NCBI GenBank assembly: GCA_017429765.1
Contig: JAFROJ010000062.1
Location: 1-38,832, forward strand
DNA: 38,832 nucleotides
Origin: Bacteroidales bacterium
Lineage (GTDB): Bacteria > Bacteroidota > Bacteroidia > Bacteroidales > UBA932
Direction: 5' to 3'
In this document: one piece after another, positions 16,276-25,222 of the stretch
Position numbering within the stretch: position 1 is the stretch's first letter
Layout of the letters: each line of letters begins with the position of its first letter
Made by a program: the position numbers and the translations under genes
Notes under the pieces: generated by a model
Seen by the model: only the letters and a program-made list of their open reading frames with translations
What the model was told of the DNA's origin: nothing
Databases searched by the model: none

Positions 16276-18146
16276 TTTCTCGTTTCCCATTCCTGACCGC
16301 CATCTTGGCTGTTCTCCTCGCCGTATCCTGCGGGGAGAAGGAGCCGGCTTTCGTGTCGAGGACCGTGGACTTGACCGTCACTGTGTCAGCTGACAAGTCG
16401 TCCCCGGTCCCTGGAGCGGAAGTGACTATCGACTACGAGCAAAGACGTACGGATCAGGACGGTAAATGCGTTTTCGAGAGCTTGTTGGTCGGGCGGCATT
16501 CGATCACCGTGAAAGCCTATGACTATGAGGATTACACGGAGAGTTTCGTGGTCGCGGAGGGAATGACTGGGTTCCCGGTCAATCTTTCCGCTTTGCCGCC
16601 ATACCTTGAGGCGGATTCCTCGCCTATTCACACAAAGTCCTTGAGAGGGACAAACGAGATTCGGATAAGTTCAAACACGGATTGGACAGTGGTCTCTGAT
16701 TCTCCGGAGATGAGTTTCAACGTCACTTCCGGTCATGGCAGCGGCTCCGTCCGTTGTACCTGGTCATTCCAGCAAGACAGCACCGGCCTGGATTACAAGG
16801 AAGCGTTCTTCTCGATAAGAAGCGCTCGTGACACTCTTGATTTCAGCGTGAGAGTGGCCATGCCGATCTTCATATCGCGGGTTGAGGGGGTGGCGAACAA
16901 TTATGTCGAGAATCCGGACGGTTCCGACATGGGAATAATCCGTTTTTCCCGAAAGGTCAAGGATGTCGAGGTGCGCTATCCTGTCGAGGCGGAAGTCACG
17001 CTTGTGGACGATCACACCGTGTCCTTCCCTGTCCCGGGATCCAATCTATGCCGGGATTTTCTCAAGATCAGTGTCAAGGCCAATTCGGCCAATGGTGATG
17101 GTGTGGTCTGTGAGACTGACAATCTTTCTATTCCTTTTTACGACCAGCGGGCTATCTTCGACGGCACCTGTATGGGATTCTTTATCTCCCAGGACCAGAA
17201 GACCCTGTGGCTTTCCACCGGCGCTCCTGACAAAATCCGTGAGATCGACGCCAAGTCGTTCGAGGTTCTAAAGGAGATTGACGTGGACTTCCATCCGGGG
17301 CCTTTGTCGCTCAATCCCCACAATGGATTGCTGTATGTGATTGATGAATATAGACTGACAGATGATCCTCCCGTGTTGGTCAAATCAATCCATGTCGTCA
17401 ATCCGGAGAACGGAAAGGAAGTGAAGACAATATCTTTCGGCGACCAGTCAGCCTCTCCCTACAAAGTTGTCTTCGCGGATAATGGGATGGGGGCTGTGTG
17501 GGTAGTCAATGAATACGGCAACGACAAAAGGATCCTCCTCATTGACAGCCGGGATGAGGATAAACTTATCACGCACAAGTATTTTGAGCGGGACTTCGAC
17601 ATTGAATTCGAGGATGCCGGGCATAACATTAAAGATATAACGCTGGACAACACAGGGACCAGATTCATCGCCCTGGTCGATAATTCCTACAAGTTCTTCG
17701 TTTTGGATTCGGACGGGGTGGGCGGCCATCACTTCAAGATGCCTAACCGCGCGACAGAGGATGGATTCGGCGGTTCTTTATTCATTCACAAGCAGCATTT
17801 TGAAAAGCCGCTTCTTTATCTGGTGATGCCTTATTCCCAGGCGCTTTATGATATGATCACGAACTCCTATTCCGATCCTTTCACCGGTATTCCCAGCTGG
17901 AATGCCATAGGCGACTTCTGTTACGGGGCTCCTTTCGGGGAAGACATCTGCACCTACTTGTTATTCAAGGACAATTTCCTGTTGGTATTGGACCATACCG
18001 CCAAGAAGATAACCTATAGTGGCGATGTGGCTGTCTCGTATCTGGAAGACTTGATAGCCTTCCACGAGGGAGACCGTGTCCTCTTTTATGAGAATATGGT
18101 GGATAAGACTTACTTCACCGCGCTTAACACATCAAGATTCTGGTAA
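16272..18146 (+). CDS. Lipoprotein with carboxypeptidase-regulatory-like, BACON and beta-propeller domains
   Basis: I recognise the domains but no named family for this 624-residue lipoprotein (Cys20, AVSC; the following GEKE is acidic, as in surface lipoproteins). Residues about 25-105 look like a carboxypeptidase regulatory-type beta-sandwich (VPGAEVTIDYEQRRTDQDGK). Residues about 110-200 look like a BACON domain (NTDWTVVSDSPEMSFNVTS). From about 300 to the end, repeated strand sets such as KTLWLSTGAPDKIREIDAKS and SIHVVNPENGKEVKTISF suggest a YncE-like beta-propeller. No catalytic motif is evident, so a glycan-binding or scaffolding role at the surface is the best guess. The start is fixed by the four-base ATGA overlap with the metallophosphoesterase and by a clean lipoprotein leader. 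Confidence 0.7.
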   Translation: MISRFPFLTAILAVLLAVSCGEKEPAFVSRTVDLTVTVSADKSSPVPGAEVTIDYEQRRTDQDGKCVFESLLVGRHSITVKAYDYEDYTESFVVAEGMTGFPVNLSALPPYLEADSSPIHTKSLRGTNEIRISSNTDWTVVSDSPEMSFNVTSGHGSGSVRCTWSFQQDSTGLDYKEAFFSIRSARDTLDFSVRVAMPIFISRVEGVANNYVENPDGSDMGIIRFSRKVKDVEVRYPVEAEVTLVDDHTVSFPVPGSNLCRDFLKISVKANSANGDGVVCETDNLSIPFYDQRAIFDGTCMGFFISQDQKTLWLSTGAPDKIREIDAKSFEVLKEIDVDFHPGPLSLNPHNGLLYVIDEYRLTDDPPVLVKSIHVVNPENGKEVKTISFGDQSASPYKVVFADNGMGAVWVVNEYGNDKRILLIDSRDEDKLITHKYFERDFDIEFEDAGHNIKDITLDNTGTRFIALVDNSYKFFVLDSDGVGGHHFKMPNRATEDGFGGSLFIHKQHFEKPLLYLVMPYSQALYDMITNSYSDPFTGIPSWNAIGDFCYGAPFGEDICTYLLFKDNFLLVLDHTAKKITYSGDVAVSYLEDLIAFHEGDRVLFYENMVDKTYFTALNTSRFW

Positions 18147-18168
18147 TAATCTAATAATCAATGATATC

Positions 18169-19341
18169 ATGAAACATTCAATTATCATTCTGACGGTGCT
18201 GGCCACCATGAGCGTCTCGCTCAAGGCTCAACAGAGCTACGACGTCGCCGCCTATCTCTATCCCGCCTACGCCGCCGACGATCCCCGGCTCAGGCCTTTC
18301 TGGCCTCACGGCATGGGGGAGTGGGAGACCGTGTACAACATGCAGCAGCGCAATCCCGGCCACTACTGGGACCGTCATCCGCTCTGGGGTTATGTCAATG
18401 AGGCCGACCCCGCCGTGATGGAGATGGAGATCGACCAGGCCGCCGACCACGGTGTGAACGTGTTCATCTTCGACTGGTACTGGTTCGACGGGAGACCGTT
18501 CATGGAGACGACCCTGACCAACGGCTTCCTGAAGGCCCGCAACCGGGACAGGATGAAGTTCTACCTGATGTGGGCCAACCACAATGTGGAGAATTATTGG
18601 GACACCCGCATCTCCAAGTACGGGGGCGAGAACATCATCTGGAAAGGAGGGGTTGACCGCGAGGAGTTCGAGAAGATCTGCAAAAGGAATATAGAGATGT
18701 TCTTCAAGCAGCCGAACTACTACAAGATTGACGGGAAACCTGTGTTCATGATCTACGAGGTGACCACTTTCATCGAGGGAATAGGCGGGGTGGACGCCGC
18801 CGTGGACGCCCTGAAATGGTTCCGGGCCGAGGTGAAGAAGGCCGGTTTCCCGGATCTGGAGCTCCAGTTCACGATGTGGAACCAGCAGTTTAACTACAGC
18901 GGGGTCGATTCGGCCAAGTCCAGCCAGGAGCGCCCGCGCGACTCCTTCGCCCGCAAGATGGGCTTCAACAGCATGTCGCACTACCAGTTCTGCCATTTCA
19001 TCAACGTGGATGATGACTATCAAGTGGTTCTCGACCAGGCGTACCAGGAATGGGACAAGCTTGACGAGGAGTTCACGATCCCTTATTATCCCCACATCAG
19101 CATCGGATGGGACAACAGTCCCCGCACCGGCAAGAGCGCCGTCATCAGGGAGAACACCCCCGAACGTTTCGAGGGAGCCTTGAGGAAGGCCAAGGCCTGG
19201 GTGGACGCCCGCCCGAAACTCCATCCCCTCATCACCATCAACTCCTGGAACGAGTGGACCGAGACCAGTTATCTCCAGCCCGACGATGTCTATGGCTACG
19301 GTTATCTCGACGCTGTCAAAAAAGTCTTTGTCGATGAATAG
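18169..19341 (+). CDS. GH99-like (WbsX-type) glycan-active protein
   Basis: This 390-residue protein has a signal peptide (about 1-20, ending LKAQ) and one domain of the GH99-like WbsX family (PF14307). Family marks are AAYLYPAYA, GVNVFIFDWYWFDGRPF, FYLMWANHN, IDGKPVFMIY and INSWNEWTETSYLQPD, with E362 in the WNEW motif as the candidate catalytic acid region. GH99 relatives are endo-alpha-mannosidases. The WbsX name implies a glycosyltransferase, which does not fit an exported PUL protein, so a hydrolase acting on alpha-mannosyl or related links is more likely. The ATG at 18169 is chosen because it lies after the previous stop and gives a signal peptide; a further upstream in-frame ATG at 18076 would overlap the previous gene. 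The AT-rich leader has the same 11-base TAATAATCAAT as the one at 15224. Confidence 0.82.
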   Translation: MKHSIIILTVLATMSVSLKAQQSYDVAAYLYPAYAADDPRLRPFWPHGMGEWETVYNMQQRNPGHYWDRHPLWGYVNEADPAVMEMEIDQAADHGVNVFIFDWYWFDGRPFMETTLTNGFLKARNRDRMKFYLMWANHNVENYWDTRISKYGGENIIWKGGVDREEFEKICKRNIEMFFKQPNYYKIDGKPVFMIYEVTTFIEGIGGVDAAVDALKWFRAEVKKAGFPDLELQFTMWNQQFNYSGVDSAKSSQERPRDSFARKMGFNSMSHYQFCHFINVDDDYQVVLDQAYQEWDKLDEEFTIPYYPHISIGWDNSPRTGKSAVIRENTPERFEGALRKAKAWVDARPKLHPLITINSWNEWTETSYLQPDDVYGYGYLDAVKKVFVDE

Positions 19342-20893
19342 GTTCCATCGTTTTATCGCCTTGACGGCCGTCCTCGCGACGGCGTCCTGCAAGTCCCCGG
19401 ACCCGATCCAGAACGGCAATTTCTGGGGAGACACCGGTGACGGCAATTACAGGAATCCTGTCCTCGTGGCCGACTATTCAGATCCCGACGTCATCCGTTC
19501 GGGGAACAAGTTCTACATGGTGGCCTCCGACTTCCATTTCATGGGCATGCAGGTCCTGGAATCGGAGGACCTGGTCAACTGGAAGCTCATAAGCCAGATC
19601 TATTCAAGGTTCGACCAGCCTGGCTGGGACACCATGAACCACTACGCCGGCGGTTCCTGGGCGCCCAGCATCCGGGAGCATAACGGCCGCTACTATGTCT
19701 ATTTCTGCACCCCGGACGAGGGCCTTTTCATGAGTTCCGCCAAGGATCCCGCCGGGCCTTGGGAGCCCTTGCATTGTGTCAAGGCCCTGAGCGGCTGGGA
19801 GGATCCCTGCCCTTTCTGGGATGAGGACGGGACCGCCTATCTCGGCCACAGCCGGGTCGGCGCCGGGCCTATCATCGTCCACAAGATGTCGGAGGACGGC
19901 AAAGAGTTGCTTGACGACGGCGTGACCGTCTATGAGGGCCCGATAGCCGAGGGCACCAAATTCCACAAGATCGGGGGTTACTATTACCTGAGCATCCCCG
20001 AGGGGGGCGTCCAGGGAGGATGGCAGACAATCCTCCGCTCCAAGGACATCTATGGCCCCTACGAGAGCAAGAGGGTTCTCGAGACAGGATCCACTTTCAT
20101 CAACGGCCCTCATCAGGGAGCCATAGTGGACACTCGCCAAGGAGAGTGGTGGTTCCTTCATTTCCGTCACATGGACCCTCTCGGCAGGGTGGTCTACCTC
20201 CAGCCCATGAGATGGGAGGACGGGTGGCCCGTCATGGGCGAGGATTATGACGGCAACGGGGTCGGAGAGCCTGTGGAGAGCTGGAGAAAGCCAAAGACAA
20301 GAAAGAAGATAAACCCTTATCTTCCAGCCTCTTCTGATGATTTCAGCTCGGACAGGCTCGGGCTTCAGTGGCAGTTCAACCACAATCCCGTGGACGAGGC
20401 GTGGTCGCTCTCGAGGCGTCCCGGCTTCCTGGCCATCGACGCCCTCAAGGCGGAATCCTTCGCCAAGGCCCGCAACACATTGTCCCAGAAACTTATGGGG
20501 TTCATGGGCTCTTACACGACCACCCTGGACTGCTCGGCCATGGCCGAGGGACAGTTCGCCGGCCTCGCCTGCATGGGCGGGAAGAACACCTGCTTCGGGG
20601 TCATGGCCACAGCCGAGGGGAAATTCATCTACATGGAAGACGAGGAAGGGTTGAGGACTGTCGCCCCCTTGGAGTCGGACAAGGTCTGGATCAGGCTGAA
20701 ATTCGATTCCAACGTGAACATATTCACCTTCGTCTACAGTACTGACGGGGTTGAGTATCTTCCCTCCGGGGAGCTGTTCATGGCCAAGTTCGGCCATTGG
20801 AAGGGCGCGCGTCCCGCCTTGTTCAGCTATAACACCGAGTCAGACGCCGGAACGGCTTATTTCGACGATTTTATCTATATCCTTGAGAAATGA
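19334..20893 (+). CDS. GH43 family glycoside hydrolase with C-terminal beta-sandwich
   Basis: GH43 enzymes are five-bladed propeller, inverting arabinofuranosidases, xylosidases or galactosidases. This 519-residue lipoprotein (Cys19, TASC) shows the full triad: base D50 in YSDPDVIR, pKa-tuning D157 in WEDPCPFWDEDG, and acid E206 in AEGTKFHKIGGYYYLSIPEGG read in two parts. Residues about 330-519 (SDDFSSDRLGLQWQFNHNP onward) form the beta-sandwich that completes many GH43 active sites. The start at 19334 overlaps the GH99-like gene by eight bases; an in-frame ATG at 19286 would lie far inside that gene and break the leader. The next gene overlaps its stop by ATGA. The subfamily, and so the exact sugar, is not settled; arabinose or xylose is likely. 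Confidence 0.92.
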   Translation: MNRFHRFIALTAVLATASCKSPDPIQNGNFWGDTGDGNYRNPVLVADYSDPDVIRSGNKFYMVASDFHFMGMQVLESEDLVNWKLISQIYSRFDQPGWDTMNHYAGGSWAPSIREHNGRYYVYFCTPDEGLFMSSAKDPAGPWEPLHCVKALSGWEDPCPFWDEDGTAYLGHSRVGAGPIIVHKMSEDGKELLDDGVTVYEGPIAEGTKFHKIGGYYYLSIPEGGVQGGWQTILRSKDIYGPYESKRVLETGSTFINGPHQGAIVDTRQGEWWFLHFRHMDPLGRVVYLQPMRWEDGWPVMGEDYDGNGVGEPVESWRKPKTRKKINPYLPASSDDFSSDRLGLQWQFNHNPVDEAWSLSRRPGFLAIDALKAESFAKARNTLSQKLMGFMGSYTTTLDCSAMAEGQFAGLACMGGKNTCFGVMATAEGKFIYMEDEEGLRTVAPLESDKVWIRLKFDSNVNIFTFVYSTDGVEYLPSGELFMAKFGHWKGARPALFSYNTESDAGTAYFDDFIYILEK

Positions 20894-22827
20894 GAAGAAT
20901 CCTCCGCTTGTCCATTCTACTGGCGCTGCTCTCCGCTTGCGGGAGAAATCCCGTCCCCACATCAGACCTTTGTCCGGGCGGTGTCGACTTGATGAGCGAC
21001 ACCTGGGTCGCGACTGACGGCCTTGGGAGGCAGATGCCCCTGATCGACTCGGTGGGCAAGGTCAAGACCGACCACAGGCGTGTCACGGGAATATTCTACA
21101 TCACCTGGCACGGGAAGGGCAACCACGACCTCCCCGGGCCCTACACCGACGTCACCAAGATCCTTGACGAGGACCCTTCCGCGAGGCTCGACCACCGGAA
21201 CCCCCTTTGGAAATACGGCATGTTCCATTGGGGAGAGCCGGAGATGGGTTATTTCCTGAGCCAGGACGAGTGGGTCATCCGGAAAGACATCTCGATGCTC
21301 CAGGACGCCGGGATCGACGTCCTGGTGATGGATGTCACGAACGGGGTCTGCTACTGGGACGAGTGGGAGATCCTCTTCTCGACCATGATGAAGATGCGGG
21401 AGGAGGGGAACAAGACCCCCCAGTTCGTCTTCTGGTCCTACAACAACAAGCCCGTGGATGTCGTCAAGTCTCTTTACGAGCGTTACTACAAGGCCAACAA
21501 GTTCCCTGAGCTATGGTTCCACTGGGACGGCAAGCCCCTGCTGCTCTACAACGCCAATCCCTCGAAAGACGCCAACGGCACCTACGAGACCACAGCGGCT
21601 GACTATCCTCCCGAGATATTCGAGTTCTTCACCTTGAGGAACATGTGGTGGGGCTTCTATCAGGAAAGGGGAGTCCGGTACATCGGTACCGAGGATTACT
21701 GGAGTTTCGGCTATTCGATGGCCGACACCAACATCATCAATATGCCTCCCGCGGAACTGCTCTCCCTCCATCAGGGGAAGCGTGAGGAGGCAGCCGTCAC
21801 ACCCGCCCAGCACCCGGTGCGCCTGCAGGACAGCCCTGTCCCGATCGGGGTCGGCAAGTCCTGGTCCAGGGCCTTCGGGGAGCCGGAACTTGACGAGCAT
21901 GACATGCCGGTGGAGGCCTACGTGCCCTGGCTTGGCGAGAAGGTCAAGAACCCGGAGGCATACGGGATCTATTTCCAGGAGCGTTGGGATGACGCCATCG
22001 AGGGGGATCCCGAGTTCCTTTACCTTAACGACTGGAACGAGTGGACCGCCGGGATGTGGGCCAGGGGAGGTAAAACCGAGTTCCTGCGCCGACCGGAGAA
22101 CCCCTTCGTGTTCATCGACCAGTACAACGCCGAGTTCAACCGCACGATCCAGCCAATGAAGGGCGGCTACACGGACAACTACTACATGCAGATGGCCGAG
22201 AATATCCGCCGCTACAAGGGTGTCAGGCCGATCCCGGTGAACAAGGGGTTCAAGAAGATAGCCATAGACGGAGTTTTCTCCGACTGGGATAAGGTCAAGG
22301 TGACTTACCGGGACACCAGGGGGGATGTCGCCTTCCGTGACGCCGACGGCTACGCCGGCCTGCATTACACCGATTCCACGGGCAGGAACGACATTCACGA
22401 CGCCAAGGTGGCCCTTACCAGGGACGGGAACGTCTGTTTCTATGTCAAGTGCGGCTCGGCCATCACCCCGAGCTCGGATCCGGACTGGATGCTCCTGCTG
22501 ATCGACGCCGACAAGGATCCCGCGACCGGGTGGCACGGCTATGACTTCCTTGTCAACAAGAAGGTCTTGGACGGGAACACGACCTCCGTCATGGGATATT
22601 CGGACGGGGGCTGGACCCCTGTCGCCGAGGTTCCATATTCAGTCGCCGGGAATGAGATGGAGCTGTCCATCCCCGCCTCGGCGCTGGGGATCGCCGGGGG
22701 GAGCCTGGAGTTTGATTTCAAGTGGGCCGACAACTCCGGCGAGCTGGTGGACCCTATCTCCCTTTGCGTCAGCGGGGACACCGCGCCGAACCGAAGGTTT
22801 AATTACCGATTCATATTCAAGAGATAA
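20890..22827 (+). CDS. GH99/GH71-like lipoprotein with C-terminal CBM9-like domain
   Basis: This 645-residue lipoprotein (Cys17, LSAC) has an N-terminal domain, about residues 45-430, with features of the GH71/GH99-like group: VTGIFYITWHGKGNHDLPGP, ISMLQDAGIDVLVMDVTNGV, FHWDGKPLLLYN and YLNDWNEWTAGMW, where E384 lies in the same WNEW motif as the gene two places upstream. Residues about 450-645 (IAIDGVFSDWDKVKVTY onward, with LIDADKDPATGWHGYDF) resemble a CBM9-like carbohydrate-binding or DOMON-type sandwich. Its reaction is not known to me; an exported hydrolase acting on the same glycan backbone as the smaller GH99-like protein is the best inference. Translation is coupled to GH43 through the ATGA overlap. 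GH95 follows 11 bases later. Confidence 0.75.
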   Translation: MRRILRLSILLALLSACGRNPVPTSDLCPGGVDLMSDTWVATDGLGRQMPLIDSVGKVKTDHRRVTGIFYITWHGKGNHDLPGPYTDVTKILDEDPSARLDHRNPLWKYGMFHWGEPEMGYFLSQDEWVIRKDISMLQDAGIDVLVMDVTNGVCYWDEWEILFSTMMKMREEGNKTPQFVFWSYNNKPVDVVKSLYERYYKANKFPELWFHWDGKPLLLYNANPSKDANGTYETTAADYPPEIFEFFTLRNMWWGFYQERGVRYIGTEDYWSFGYSMADTNIINMPPAELLSLHQGKREEAAVTPAQHPVRLQDSPVPIGVGKSWSRAFGEPELDEHDMPVEAYVPWLGEKVKNPEAYGIYFQERWDDAIEGDPEFLYLNDWNEWTAGMWARGGKTEFLRRPENPFVFIDQYNAEFNRTIQPMKGGYTDNYYMQMAENIRRYKGVRPIPVNKGFKKIAIDGVFSDWDKVKVTYRDTRGDVAFRDADGYAGLHYTDSTGRNDIHDAKVALTRDGNVCFYVKCGSAITPSSDPDWMLLLIDADKDPATGWHGYDFLVNKKVLDGNTTSVMGYSDGGWTPVAEVPYSVAGNEMELSIPASALGIAGGSLEFDFKWADNSGELVDPISLCVSGDTAPNRRFNYRFIFKR

Positions 22828-22838
22828 TCATCAAAGCC

Positions 22839-25211
22839 ATGAGGAGAAAATTATTCATACTATTCGTCCTTGCCTCCCAGATCCTTTGCGGGCAGGACAG
22901 GAAGACCACGCTATGGTACCGCCAACCCGCCAAGGATTGGAACGAGGCCCTGCCGGTGGGTAACGGCAGGATCGGGGCGATGGTCTACGGCAATCCCTGG
23001 AACGAGACCATCCAGCTCAATGAGGAGAGCCTTTGGGCGGGTTCCCCGCAGGACGGCAACACCGAGTCCGCCGCCGTCATGCCGAAGATACAGGAACTCC
23101 TCCTTGAGGGAAAGATCGCCGAGGCTAACGAGATGGCCCAGAAGAACTTGGCGGGCGATCCGATGAGGATCCGCTCCTACCAGACTTTCGGGGAGCTGGA
23201 GATAGACTTCTTCGAGAGAGGTTCTGATGACGCGAAGGGTTTTTATCCGGACGGGATCTCGGCCTATGAGCGTTCCCTGGATTTGATGAGGGGGATAGCC
23301 TCCACATCCTTCACCGCCGGCGGTGTCAGGTTCAGTAGGGAGGTTTTCTCATCGGCTCCGGATAATGTGCTGGTGATCAGACTCCTGGCGGACAAGCCGG
23401 GTGCACTGTCCTTCAAGATGAGTTACTCGAGGCCGGAGAACGCGGCCGTCTATCCCGAGGGCGCCGGGACCCTCGCCGTCTCGGGACAGATCATCGACCT
23501 GCCTGACAAGGGGCAGGGCGAGCCCGGGCCTCACATGAAGTTCGCCGCCAGGATCAAGGCCGCCGCCAAGGGCGGAAGCGTGACCGTCGCCGGCAACTCG
23601 GTTTATGTCAGCGAGGCCGATGAGGTCGTGGTCTATGTCGCCATGAACACGGACTACAATTTCTCCAAGCTCAACTTCGACCGCTCGATTGATCCGGATG
23701 AGCTTTGCCGAAAGCAGGTTAAAGCGGCGGAAGGCGTTGGATATGAGAATCTTAAGATGCGCCACGTCGAGGATCACCAGTCCGTGATGGGGAGGGTCTC
23801 CCTCACTCTCGGTGACCCTTCTATGGCGGATGTCCCCACGGACGAGAGGCTCGCCAAGATGAAGGAAGGCGGGTCCGACCCCGCTCTGGCCGCTCTCTAT
23901 TTCCAGTACGGCCGTTACCTTCTGGCAGGCTCTTCCAGGGCTCCCGGAAGGCTTCCAGCCAATCTTCAGGGAATATGGAACCAGGACATCAACGCCCCCT
24001 GGAACGCCGACTACCACACTAACATCAATATCCAGATGAATTACTGGCCGGCCGAGGTCTGCAACCTGTCCGAGACCGTGATCCCTTTCTCCAACTGGAT
24101 CAACGCCATCCGCGAGCCGGGAAGGGTCACCGCCAGGAAGACTTTCGGCGCCGAGGGTTGGACAGTGAACCATGTCGCCGACCTTTTCGGCCACACCTCG
24201 ATCAGCGACGGCGTGGGTTGGGGAACCTTCCCGATCGCCGGCCCCTGGCTCACGCTGCATCTTTGGGAGCATTACCGCTTCACGGGGGACAAGGAATATC
24301 TCCGGGTCGACGCCTACCCGGCCATGAAAGAGGCCGCCGAGTTCCTGCTCTCGTTCATGATCACCGACAAGAACGGTTATCTGGCGACAGCCCCCTCCAA
24401 CTCTCCCGAGAACGCCTACCGGATGCCGGACGGGAAGTCCTTCAACCTGACCTATTCAGCCACGATGGACATCGAGATAGCCGCCGAGCTTTTCGGGGCT
24501 TGCGTTGAGGCCTGTGACATCCTCGGGGACGATCCCGCGTTCAAGTCCAAGGTCAAGGAGGCCATGGCCAAGCTGCCTCCGATCAAGATCGGGAAGCGTT
24601 ACGACACCATCCAGGAGTGGATAGAGGATTACGAGGAGGTCGAGCCTGGCCATCGCCACATGTCCCATCTTTTCGGCCTGCATCCCGGCACTGTCATCAC
24701 CGACAAGAATCCCGAGCTGTTCGCCGCGGCGAAGCGCACAATCGAGCGCAGGCGCAAGTACAACGAGGATCCCGTCACCCGCCAGGGCTCCTACACCGGA
24801 TGGAGCAGGGCTTGGCTGATCAATTTCTACGCCCGTCTGAGGGACGGGGAGGAGGCCGGCTCGAATGTGAAGGCCCTGCTTTCGAAATCGACCCAGAACA
24901 ACTTGTTCGACACCCATCCGCCGTTCCAGATCGACGGAAACTTCGGCGGGACGGCCGGGATAGCCGAGATGCTTCTCCAGTCCCATTCCGGAGAGATTCA
25001 CCTGCTTCCCGCCCTGCCTTCCTGGTGGAAGGACGGAGAGGTCAAGGGCCTAAGGGCCAGGGGAGGCTACACGGTTGACATCAGTTGGAAGAACGGCGTG
25101 ATCGAGTCCGCCACGATCGTCCCTGATTTCTCCGGGAAACATGTCGTACGCTATGGAGACAAGCGTAAGAAGGTGGCCTTCAAGGCCGGTAAGCCATTTA
25201 TATTCAAATAA
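22839..25211 (+). CDS. GH95 alpha-L-fucosidase or alpha-L-galactosidase
   Basis: GH95 enzymes are inverting exo-enzymes that remove terminal alpha-L-fucose, and some prefer alpha-L-galactose. The 790-residue length is typical. The N-domain starts LWYRQPAKDWNEALPVGNGR and QLNEESLWAGSPQDGN, both standard for the family. Catalytic elements seen are the NIN pair N395/N397 in HTNINIQMNYW, which activates water, the probable acid E524 in NSPENAYRMP, and D699 in FQIDGNFGG. These correspond to N421/N423, E566 and D766 of the bifidobacterial AfcA enzyme as I recall it. The leader (ILCGQDRK) is a signal peptide, but the residue before Cys is Leu, so a lipoprotein fate is doubtful and soluble periplasmic placement is as likely. 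No truncation is visible. Confidence 0.94.
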   Translation: MRRKLFILFVLASQILCGQDRKTTLWYRQPAKDWNEALPVGNGRIGAMVYGNPWNETIQLNEESLWAGSPQDGNTESAAVMPKIQELLLEGKIAEANEMAQKNLAGDPMRIRSYQTFGELEIDFFERGSDDAKGFYPDGISAYERSLDLMRGIASTSFTAGGVRFSREVFSSAPDNVLVIRLLADKPGALSFKMSYSRPENAAVYPEGAGTLAVSGQIIDLPDKGQGEPGPHMKFAARIKAAAKGGSVTVAGNSVYVSEADEVVVYVAMNTDYNFSKLNFDRSIDPDELCRKQVKAAEGVGYENLKMRHVEDHQSVMGRVSLTLGDPSMADVPTDERLAKMKEGGSDPALAALYFQYGRYLLAGSSRAPGRLPANLQGIWNQDINAPWNADYHTNINIQMNYWPAEVCNLSETVIPFSNWINAIREPGRVTARKTFGAEGWTVNHVADLFGHTSISDGVGWGTFPIAGPWLTLHLWEHYRFTGDKEYLRVDAYPAMKEAAEFLLSFMITDKNGYLATAPSNSPENAYRMPDGKSFNLTYSATMDIEIAAELFGACVEACDILGDDPAFKSKVKEAMAKLPPIKIGKRYDTIQEWIEDYEEVEPGHRHMSHLFGLHPGTVITDKNPELFAAAKRTIERRRKYNEDPVTRQGSYTGWSRAWLINFYARLRDGEEAGSNVKALLSKSTQNNLFDTHPPFQIDGNFGGTAGIAEMLLQSHSGEIHLLPALPSWWKDGEVKGLRARGGYTVDISWKNGVIESATIVPDFSGKHVVRYGDKRKKVAFKAGKPFIFK

Positions 25212-25222
25212 TAAGAAAGATC

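Noticed and set aside
18169-19341. Glycosyltransferase WbsX label
   Set aside because: The protein has a signal peptide, lies among exported hydrolases, and shows GH99-like motifs rather than nucleotide-sugar binding features.
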